This document shows, in pieces, positions 1 to 4,448 of a stretch of DNA of 7,744 nucleotides. Numbering within the stretch: the stretch's first letter is position 1; each line of letters begins with the position of its first letter. The notes under the pieces are model-generated. The model had not been told where the DNA came from, did not search any database, and saw only the letters and a program-made list of their open reading frames with translations. The stretch spans positions 1 to 7,744 of the forward strand of contig DOJV01000004.1 of the NCBI GenBank assembly GCA_003511125.1. Reading direction: 5' to 3'. This DNA is from Candidatus Uhrbacteria bacterium (GTDB taxonomy: Bacteria > Patescibacteriota > Patescibacteriia > UBA9934 > GWF2-40-263). The translations under genes and the position numbers were made by a program.

Positions 1-120
1 GGCGCGAGAGGTTGGACCAGGGGGCTCCTAGTCCCGAAGCGTGCCCCACAGTAGCAGCCACAGGTCAAGAAGTGGCCGGCTACGGGCACTACAACCTTAT
101 GACCCCGGTTAATTTTTTTT
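1..120 (+). ncRNA. 3' part of an unidentified structured RNA, ending in a T8 tract
   Basis: There is no credible ORF here, but the folding potential is strong. A long hairpin is built from three consecutive stems: GTGCCC 41-46 with GGGCAC 84-89, GTAGC 51-55 with GCTAC 79-83, and CCAC 58-61 with GTGG 72-75. A second hairpin pairs GGAC 14-17 with GTCC 31-34 and AGG 19-21 with CCT 27-29. As an alternative, ACC 16-18 and GGGG 20-23 can pair with CCCC 103-106 and GGT 107-109, closing the whole domain just before AA and eight T at 113-120. That suggests a 3' end with an intrinsic-terminator-like U tract. I tested it by eye against RNase P RNA, tmRNA, SRP RNA, 5S and tRNA hallmarks and found none. 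The 5' end lies outside the window. It may be continuous with the structured region that follows. Confidence 0.35.
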
Positions 121-443
121 CGTATCGCTAATTCGCTCGACGCCAGGTAAGCCAGCCTGGACGAACTTTGTGTCTTTTGAGCCGAAGCCCAAAATCGAGC
201 GAACCACCACAGGCCTTGAGCTTGCGCTTGGGCCGAGGTTGTTTACCAGAGCTTCTGTCACAACTCTGGGACAACATCGTTTTCGTGATGTGTAGAGGCT
301 TGTTTTCTCCTTTGGAGCTGCAGAGGGCGAAGAACAGAGGTGGGGGGGGGTGGAGTTTCGGTGTCTGCGCACGGGTTGGAACGATCTTGGACCAACTTTT
401 TTCAGGTCCTTGACGCGCTCCGGGCTTGCCGGGCCCTCGGTAG

Positions 444-466
444 ACGAATCCGGAGATTCGTTTTTC
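444..466 (+). terminator. Hairpin followed by a T run, possible internal terminator
   Basis: ACGAATC (444-450) and GATTCGT (455-461) form a perfect 7-bp stem around a CGGA tetraloop, running straight into a T5 stretch (461-465). This has the form of a short intrinsic terminator on the + strand. Because strong stems continue on both sides, it may simply be one helix of the larger RNA. If it does terminate, it splits the structured region into two transcripts. Confidence 0.3.
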
Positions 467-575
467 CGCTTCCTGTGGCTCTGGCGGGAGCACTCCTTTC
501 TTGGTTGCGGGTCGGTCTTGATCAGATCCGCCCAGGGGTGTCAGCAGACGAGGACCAGAACCTCGCGCTGACGGA

Positions 576-626
576 GGGGCGGGTGGGCGAGGGTGGGGCG
601 CATGGGGCCTCCGGGTTGGGGGTGGG
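576..626 (+). other. Two consecutive G-quadruplex motifs
   Basis: Nine runs of three or more G occur in 51 bases: 576-579, 581-583, 585-587, 591-593, 595-598, 604-607, 613-615, 618-622 and 624-626. The first five are separated by loops of only 1, 1, 3 and 1 nt, a canonical and strong quadruplex pattern in the + strand DNA or its RNA. A 12-bp direct repeat, GGGTGGGCGAGG, occurs at 581-592 and 620-631. A separate G9 homopolymer lies at 342-350. Confidence 0.6.
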
Positions 627-837
627 CGAGGAGCTTACGAGGCCCGTACCTCGGGCTCTGGCGCCCACGACCACGGTCGTAGTTCATGCTTGCACCGTTC
701 CTCCTCGAGCCGGCGGTGAGGAGGAGCCAGGGGGATCGCCTGCCGGCCAGGCGTCGGGGGCGGCGGGGCTGGACCCAGGCCGCGATGGTCGCGGAAACTA
801 GTTCCGAAACGACTGAGCAGATTAGCATGAGTTGGAT

Positions 838-867
838 TTGGTGTCAAGAGGGGTGATGAGGTATAAT
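838..867 (+). promoter_or_regulatory. Sigma70-type promoter upstream of the Cas2-like gene and glyA
   Basis: A perfect TATAAT lies at 862-867. The best -35 is TTGGTG at 838-843 with an 18-bp spacer (3 of 6 matches to TTGACA). Transcription would start near 874, about 20 bases before the left palindrome. Since it lies outside the palindrome-bounded unit, I infer it was the original glyA promoter, now reading through the inserted gene. Confidence 0.45.
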
Positions 868-893
868 GACGGATATTAGTTATTAAGATGTTT

Positions 894-931
894 TTTGTAC
901 AAATAACGACGATCGACGGAAATCGTACAAA
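894..931. repeat. Left imperfect palindrome of the Cas2-like unit
   Basis: This 38-bp inverted repeat is centred between 912 and 913 on CGATCG. Its outer arms (TTTGTAC 894-900, GTACAAA 925-931) pair perfectly; the left inner arm has five mismatched positions. Its right half, 910-931, is identical to 1434-1455 of the downstream palindrome, and 894-900 matches 1418-1424. It ends one base before the ATG at 933, so its transcript would fold at the start codon. Confidence 0.85.
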
Positions 932-932
932 T

Positions 933-1415
933 ATGCGCAAAACTCCTGTAAAACCTTTAAAAATCAAAGCTAATACACCAGCTTTTGAATTAATACAGCT
1001 CTTAGGAGACCGTGGGGCAGCGAATGATTTCATATTTTTAAAAAAACCTGGTTATTTCAGCCCAAATCGTTTCTACAACGCCGTTAGAAAATTAAAAGAT
1101 AACAAGCTGATCAAAAAAGAAAAAGATAAAATTAAACTTACCGAAAAAGGGGTCTTGGAATACGCAAGAACTAAAATTGAAAAAACAGACCTTCTTCCTG
1201 AAGGAACGGACTGCATTGTGGTTTTTGACATTCCTGAGACAGAAAGAAAAATTAGAGACTTTTTATCAAAACTCTTAGAAGAAATTGCCTTTATAAGAAT
1301 TCAAAAAAGCGTCTGGATATCTCCTTTTGACAACGCCGCGGCTCTTAAAGAACTACTTCAACTCCTTGGATATAAAAAATGGGTTAGAATTTATAACGGA
1401 CAAGAATGCAAATAA
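933..1415 (+). CDS. Stand-alone Cas2-like protein with N-terminal winged-helix (PaaX-like) domain
   Basis: The product is a 160-aa cytoplasmic protein. Residues about 15-80 form a winged-helix-like DNA-binding module, with a helix pair around NRFYNAVRKLKDNKLI and a wing ending in KLTEKG. Residues about 92-158 match the Cas2-like ferredoxin fold: strand CIVVFDIPE with Asp99 at the place of the Cas2 metal-binding aspartate, an amphipathic helix, then IQKSVWISPFD, equivalent to the QxSVF strand of Cas2. This two-domain layout is that of PaaX-type regulators, and such proteins are often annotated as Cas2 in CPR genomes. No cas1, other cas gene or CRISPR array is here, so a role in spacer acquisition is unlikely. 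I chose ATG 933 because ATG 888 would translate the left palindrome; 888 would add 15 residues. No clear Shine-Dalgarno is seen. AT-rich codons contrast with glyA. Possible roles are palindrome-binding repressor, nuclease or mobility protein. Confidence 0.8.
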   Translation: MRKTPVKPLKIKANTPAFELIQLLGDRGAANDFIFLKKPGYFSPNRFYNAVRKLKDNKLIKKEKDKIKLTEKGVLEYARTKIEKTDLLPEGTDCIVVFDIPETERKIRDFLSKLLEEIAFIRIQKSVWISPFDNAAALKELLQLLGYKKWVRIYNGQECK

Positions 1416-1416
1416 A

Positions 1417-1456
1417 TTTTGTACGATTTCCGTCGATCGACGGAAATCGTACAAAA
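1417..1456. repeat. Right perfect 40-bp palindrome
   Basis: This is a perfect inverted repeat with no loop and no mismatch, centred between 1436 and 1437. The left arm is TTTTGTACGATTTCCGTCGA. It starts one base after the TAA of the Cas2-like gene and ends 40 bases before the glyA start. As RNA it would form a long hairpin in the glyA leader followed by an A-rich, not U-rich, stretch, so on the + strand it is not a standard intrinsic terminator. On the minus strand a T-rich tract follows. Confidence 0.93.
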
Positions 1457-1496
1457 AAACAAAAAAATAACCTCCTTCTCCTCTTCTTTATTCCCT

Positions 1497-2744
1497 ATGC
1501 CCTCCCCCACCTCCTCCGACCCCATCATCTCTTCCCTCCTCCAACTCGAACTCACCCGCCAGCGCCAAGGTCTCGAACTCATCCCCTCGGAAAACTTCGT
1601 CTCCCTAGCCGTCCTCGAAGCCCTCGGTAGCATTGCCACCAACAAATACGCCGAAGGCCAACCAGGCCGACGTTACTACGGCGGTTGCGAATTTATCGAC
1701 GAAATCGAAAAGCTGGCCATCGAACGAGCCAAGCAACTTTTTGGCGCCGAACATGTCAATGTCCAACCGCTCTCCGGCGCGCCAGCCAACCTGGCGGCCT
1801 ATGTAGCACTACTCCAACCCGGCGACACCGTCCTCGGCATGGACCTCTCCCACGGCGGCCACTTAACCCACGGTCACCCAGTTACCTTCATGGCCAGCAT
1901 CTACAACTTTGTCCGCTACAAAACCGCCGACGACGGAACTATCGATTACGACAACTTGCGAGCCATGGCCATCGAACACAAACCAAAATTAATTTTGGTC
2001 GGCTACTCGGCTTACTCGCGCGAAATTGATTACACTCGCATCAAACAAATTGCCGATGAAGTCGGTGCCTACACCATGGCCGACATCGCTCACATTGCCG
2101 GCCTCATCGCCGCTGGCGAAATGAATAATCCGGTTCCTCTTTTCGACATTGTCACCACCACCACTCACAAAACCTTACGCGGCCCGCGCGGTGGCATGAT
2201 CATGTGTAAAAAAGAGCACGCCAAGGCTGTAAACAAAGCTGTCTTTCCTGGCCTACAAGGCGGCCCGCACGAAAACGTGATCGCCGCCAAAGCCGTGGCC
2301 TTTAGCGAAGCCCTCCGACCGGAGTTCAAAGAATACGCTCGACAAATAAAAAAGAATGCGAAAATTTTGGAAGAAGAATTTAAAAATCGCGGTTACAAAA
2401 TCTGCTTCGGCGGCACCGACAACCATCTACTCCTCATCGACGTCATGAGTTCTAAAAACATCACTGGCCAAGAAGCCGAAGTTGCTCTCGACAAAGCCGG
2501 TATCACCTTGAACAAAAACATGATCCCCGATGACCCTCGAGGTCCGATGGATCCTTCCGGTATTCGTCTCGGAACTCCGGCAATTACTACTCGCGGAATG
2601 AAAGAAGAAGAAATGAAACAAATCGCCGCTTGGATTGACGAGGCTATTACTTCAAAAGACGACGAAATTAAATTGGCTGACATTAAAAACCGAGTCAAAG
2701 AATTAACCGATCGTTTTCCACTCTACCCTAACCTGAAATACTAG
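1497..2744 (+). CDS. glyA: Serine hydroxymethyltransferase
   Basis: This PLP enzyme (fold type I, cytoplasmic) interconverts serine plus tetrahydrofolate with glycine plus 5,10-methylene-tetrahydrofolate, feeding one-carbon metabolism. The 415-aa length is normal. Visible signatures are LIPSENFVS near the N-terminus (29-36), [13 protein letters not shown] (51-63), the [10 protein letters not shown] loop with the PLP-stacking His (about 122), DIAHIAG (Asp196, His199), the PLP-lysine motif [14 protein letters not shown] (Lys225) and the substrate-carboxylate Arg in [13 protein letters not shown]. The frame is open upstream to 1419, but that extension would be encoded by the right palindrome and a low-complexity leader; ATG 1497 gives the family length. 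There is no Shine-Dalgarno: the leader at 1471-1496 is pyrimidine-rich. It is probably cotranscribed with the Cas2-like gene from the TATAAT promoter. It converges with tatD. Confidence 0.96.
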   Translation: MPSPTSSDPIISSLLQLELTRQRQGLELIPSENFVSLAVLEALGSIATNKYAEGQPGRRYYGGCEFIDEIEKLAIERAKQLFGAEHVNVQPLSGAPANLAAYVALLQPGDTVLGMDLSHGGHLTHGHPVTFMASIYNFVRYKTADDGTIDYDNLRAMAIEHKPKLILVGYSAYSREIDYTRIKQIADEVGAYTMADIAHIAGLIAAGEMNNPVPLFDIVTTTTHKTLRGPRGGMIMCKKEHAKAVNKAVFPGLQGGPHENVIAAKAVAFSEALRPEFKEYARQIKKNAKILEEEFKNRGYKICFGGTDNHLLLIDVMSSKNITGQEAEVALDKAGITLNKNMIPDDPRGPMDPSGIRLGTPAITTRGMKEEEMKQIAAWIDEAITSKDDEIKLADIKNRVKELTDRFPLYPNLKY

Positions 2745-2747
2745 AAC

Positions 2748-2777
2748 AAAAATCGCGGATGTTACTCCGTGATTTTT
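2748..2777. terminator. Bidirectional intrinsic terminator between glyA and tatD
   Basis: AAAAATC 2748-2754 pairs with GATTTTT 2771-2777; the stem continues G.U, CGGA/TCCG to a 6-nt loop at 2760-2765 (12 pairs in all). A T-rich tail follows on the + strand, and the A run at 2748-2752 gives a U tract on the minus strand. It starts three bases after the glyA stop. The tatD stop codon (2762-2764) lies in the loop, so the last tatD codons form one arm. Confidence 0.85.
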
Positions 2778-3649
2778 ATTTGAAAAAAATTTTCCGCGTT
2801 CCGTGTAGTCACTTCAATCACCTCATCCAAACTCTTGCGATGAAGCTCGGCAAGTTTTCGCGCCACCTCGACAACATAAGCCGGTTCGTTTCTCTTGCCG
2901 CGATACGGAGGCGGGGCCAAATACGGCGCGTCAGTTTCGATCATGACTTTTTCCAAGGGAATTTGTTGAACAACTTTTTGTAGTGGCGAAATTGAGCCTT
3001 CACTTTTTCGTGGAGGGAAAGTAATAATACCAGTGAAAGAAATCAAAAAACCGAGATTGAGATAATCTTGAGCCTCCTCGATGGTGCCGGTAAAACAATG
3101 AGTTACACCGCGCTTTGCGAGCTTACCAGCTGTGATATATTCGCGGAGCACGGCTATTTGATCGGCGTGAGCCGCACGCGAGTGGATGATAAGCGGTAGG
3201 CCGAGTTCGTCGGCTAAATCGAGTTGAGCGCGCAGAGCGATTTTTTGTTTGGCTTTGGCTTCTTCGATCGGAAAATCTTCCGGTAAATGATAATAATCCA
3301 AACCACACTCGCCAATGGCCACGACTTTTTTGCTTTTGGCAAGCTCGCGATAAAAATCCGGATCAAATTCCTCGCTACGAGTTTTAATGGTCGCAGTAGG
3401 CAGCTCGTCATCATCCTCAAACGATTGTTCTGAAGTATGCGACGGGTGGAGGCCGATGGCCGCCCATACTCCGTCGTATTTTTCGGCCACCTCGACAGCT
3501 CGTCGTGAAGTGTCTTGTTGGGTGCCGACGGTTATCATAAAAACACTTGCGTTCAACGAGCGTTTGATGACTTCGTCCATGTCTTGCTTGTAAGCGTTGA
3601 AATGGATGTGGCAGTGGGTGTCGATGAGTTTAAAAAGCTGAGGGGGCAT
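2762..3649 (-). CDS. tatD: TatD-family metal-dependent hydrolase / DNase
   Basis: This is a 295-aa TIM-barrel amidohydrolase-superfamily protein of the TatD group, known for metal-dependent DNA 3'-5' exonuclease activity and a role in DNA repair or turnover. All expected metal ligands are visible: DTHCHIHF (His12, His14), GECGLDYY (Glu114), IIHSR (His156), THCFTG (His184) and ETDAPYL (Asp240). Most members have about 260 residues; the excess here is an acidic insertion after GLHPSH (about residues 72-100, with FEDDDE). It starts 16 bp downstream of the cvpA-like stop with no Shine-Dalgarno, so it is probably expressed from the same transcript. Its 3' end lies inside the bidirectional terminator. 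Confidence 0.93.
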   Translation of the reverse strand: MPPQLFKLIDTHCHIHFNAYKQDMDEVIKRSLNASVFMITVGTQQDTSRRAVEVAEKYDGVWAAIGLHPSHTSEQSFEDDDELPTATIKTRSEEFDPDFYRELAKSKKVVAIGECGLDYYHLPEDFPIEEAKAKQKIALRAQLDLADELGLPLIIHSRAAHADQIAVLREYITAGKLAKRGVTHCFTGTIEEAQDYLNLGFLISFTGIITFPPRKSEGSISPLQKVVQQIPLEKVMIETDAPYLAPPPYRGKRNEPAYVVEVARKLAELHRKSLDEVIEVTTRNAENFFQIKITE

Positions 3650-3665
3650 AGGGGGCTGAGGAAAC

Positions 3666-4151
3666 TTACATCCACGGCATCATCACCGCCAAACTGGCCG
3701 TCACGCCATTGATATACCCAACCACCCACGACCCGCTAAACCACCCGCTAACCCAAGCCGGAAACATTAACTGAGAAAAATAAACCCCTGCTCCGACCAA
3801 AACAAAACCTTCGACCAAACCCAAAATGCCGCCGAGTAATTTATTTACAAAACCGACGAATGGGAGCCAACGCAGGAAGCCAAAAAGTCGATCAACAATC
3901 CAAAAAATAAAACCAACAAGGCGTTGGGTGATAATCAAGATCAAAAGAAACAGGACAATTCCGGCAACAGTCGTGTTTCCGGCAAAAAGAAAACCAAGAT
4001 AATCAACGGCCACACCTGTATATTGGCTGGCAACGATAGAACCGACGATTAGGCCAACGCCGTTTCCAAGAGTACGAATGAAGCCGAACCACAGACCATG
4101 GACGGCGAATACGCCGACCAGAACGAGAAGGATGATGTCGATGAGAGACAT
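3666..4151 (-). CDS. CvpA-family integral membrane protein
   Basis: This 161-aa, strongly hydrophobic protein has four likely membrane helices at about residues 3-22, 29-48, 61-86 and 100-128. The pattern is typical of the CvpA (colicin V production) family: a short N-terminus SLIDIILL, a Gly/Phe-rich turn GLWFGFIRTLG after helix 1, and NKLLGGILGLVEGFVLVG at helix 4. The family's biochemical role is poorly defined; in proteobacteria CvpA is linked to colicin export and envelope stress. The Trp-rich C-terminus (WVSGWFSGSWVVGY) is probably outside the last helix or re-entrant. ATG 4151 has no Shine-Dalgarno; the stop is 16 bp before tatD. A 144-bp repeat-bearing gap separates it from the large upstream gene, so it may have its own promoter, but I found no convincing one. 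Confidence 0.8.
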   Translation of the reverse strand: MSLIDIILLVLVGVFAVHGLWFGFIRTLGNGVGLIVGSIVASQYTGVAVDYLGFLFAGNTTVAGIVLFLLILIITQRLVGFIFWIVDRLFGFLRWLPFVGFVNKLLGGILGLVEGFVLVGAGVYFSQLMFPAWVSGWFSGSWVVGYINGVTASLAVMMPWM

Positions 4152-4220
4152 AAAATTTTAGTGGGTTATTTTTTCCAAATGTCCAAGAATTCAAGAGCCA
4201 AGGAACCAAAATTGTAAGCC

Positions 4221-4292
4221 ATCCGCCTCCGCCCACCTTCGCCCACCTTCGCGAGGGCTACGGTGGACAGGCCGAGCTACGGCTGGACAGGC
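4221..4292. repeat. GC-rich inverted and direct repeats after the 1026-aa gene
   Basis: GCCCACCTTC occurs twice in tandem (4231-4250). GCTACGG plus TGGACAGGC occurs twice (4257-4272 and, with one extra C, 4276-4292). CCACC 4243-4247 can pair with GGTGG 4262-4266, and GCCG 4271-4274 with CGGC 4280-4283, giving two adjacent hairpins starting a few bases after the stop codon of the large minus-strand gene. No T tract follows, so it is not a clear terminator. It resembles the GC-rich intergenic palindromic repeats I associate with Parcubacteria. The rest of the gap (4152-4220) is A/T-rich leader of the cvpA-like gene, with no secure promoter. Confidence 0.7.
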
Positions 4293-4295
4293 AAA

Positions 4296-4448
4296 CTAGC
4301 GAGAGAGAGACGCCCCGAGGCGGCCGCGCGAGTTGTCGGGAGCCCCGTCGAGCAGGCGGAGCCCGAGGGAGCCGCCGCTGCCGACATACGCGAGGAAACC
4401 CGGAGAAGAGCTTTCGTCCGACCGATCATATCTGTTTTCAAGTAGGCG
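4296..4448 (-). other. Candidate DGR variable region at the 3' end of the 1026-aa gene
   Basis: The segment encodes residues 977-1026 plus stop. Of its last 33 codons, 22 are NNC, with highly varied first two bases (TTC, CTC, GTC, GGC, AGC, TCC, CGC, GAC, CCC, AAC). This is what adenine-specific mutagenesis of AAC codons in a template would leave. Adenine is scarce in the coding strand. It ends in a pyrimidine-rich block, GGCGTCTCTCTCTCGC plus TAG, which could serve as the initiation-of-mutagenic-homing site, and is followed within a few bases by hairpin-forming repeats, as in phage BPP-1. No template repeat or reverse transcriptase lies in this window, so assignment rests on pattern alone. 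Confidence 0.45.

Larger units (their letters stand above)
121..806 (+). ncRNA. Large GC-rich structured RNA candidate, family unknown
   Basis: This region of nearly 700 bases has no ORF with recognisable protein character but many stems. A three-way junction is closed by TTCGCTCGA 132-140 with TCGAGCGAA 195-203; it encloses hairpins CCAGG 143-147/CCTGG 156-160 and TTTTG 175-179/CAAAA 190-194 with a CGAA loop. Further stems are 212-221/226-234 (loop TTGC), GTTGT 238-242/ACAAC 271-275 around CCAGAG 246-251/CTCTGG 264-269, 444-450/455-461, 481-487/528-535, GTCAGC 540-545/GCTGAC 567-572 around CGAGG 549-553/CCTCG 561-565, 639-646/652-658, 667-672/675-680, TCCTCCTC 699-706/GAGGAGGA 718-725, CGCCTG 737-742/CAGGCG 748-753, and 780-785/789-794. 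The stem at 212-234 needs G.U pairs that would be C.A mismatches on the other strand, favouring + transcription. Ends are estimates; it could be one RNA with the preceding feature or several. I recognise no catalytic-intron, RNase P or tmRNA core. Confidence 0.42.
894..1456 (+). mobile_element. Candidate minimal mobile unit: palindrome, Cas2/PaaX-like ORF, palindrome (563 bp)
   Basis: Two related palindromes bracket a single ORF with one spare base on each side (palindrome ends 931, ATG 933; stop ends 1415, palindrome starts 1417). The interior is clearly richer in A+T than glyA and than the GC-rich segment to the left. It lies between a promoter and the glyA start and reads in the same direction. 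I see no convincing target-site duplication; the flanks are T-rich on the left and A-rich on the right. No canonical transposase motif is present, so mobility is inferred from architecture only. The alternative is a resident gene autoregulated through the palindromes. Confidence 0.5.

Noticed and set aside
1..120. tRNA, tmRNA, SRP, RNase P or 5S RNA
   Set aside because: None of the conserved core sequences (for example GGTTCGA T-arm, SRP GGAAG-type core, RNase P GAGGAAAGTCC) is visible on either strand.
109..828. Several overlapping ORFs of 73-153 codons on both strands in the GC-rich left region
   Set aside because: They are Pro/Arg/Gly/Ser-rich, have no recognisable domain, overlap in several frames, and the same DNA forms strong RNA stems. 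High GC removes stop codons and gives open frames by chance.
1..840. Template repeat for the putative variable region
   Set aside because: I found no stretch resembling the end block of the 1026-aa gene beyond a short GCGAGAG match at 5-11, which is not significant.
888..932. ATG 888 as start of the Cas2-like protein
   Set aside because: It would encode 15 residues from the left palindrome; ATG 933, just after the palindrome, gives the normal domain start.
894..1456. CRISPR locus
   Set aside because: Only two palindromic copies 523 bp apart flank a gene; there are no regularly spaced repeats and no cas1 or effector genes. Cas2 likeness alone does not make a CRISPR system.
1470..1477. ACCTCCTT, complementary to a strong Shine-Dalgarno, implying a minus-strand gene
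   Set aside because: The minus-strand frames here are shadows of glyA and the palindrome with no protein character.
1419..1496. Upstream extension of glyA
   Set aside because: It is encoded by the right palindrome and a low-complexity leader, and lies outside the usual length of the enzyme.
4003..4236. Minus-strand ORF overlapping the cvpA-like start
   Set aside because: It overlaps the clear cvpA-like frame, and its N-terminal part comes from the repeat region and A/T-rich leader.
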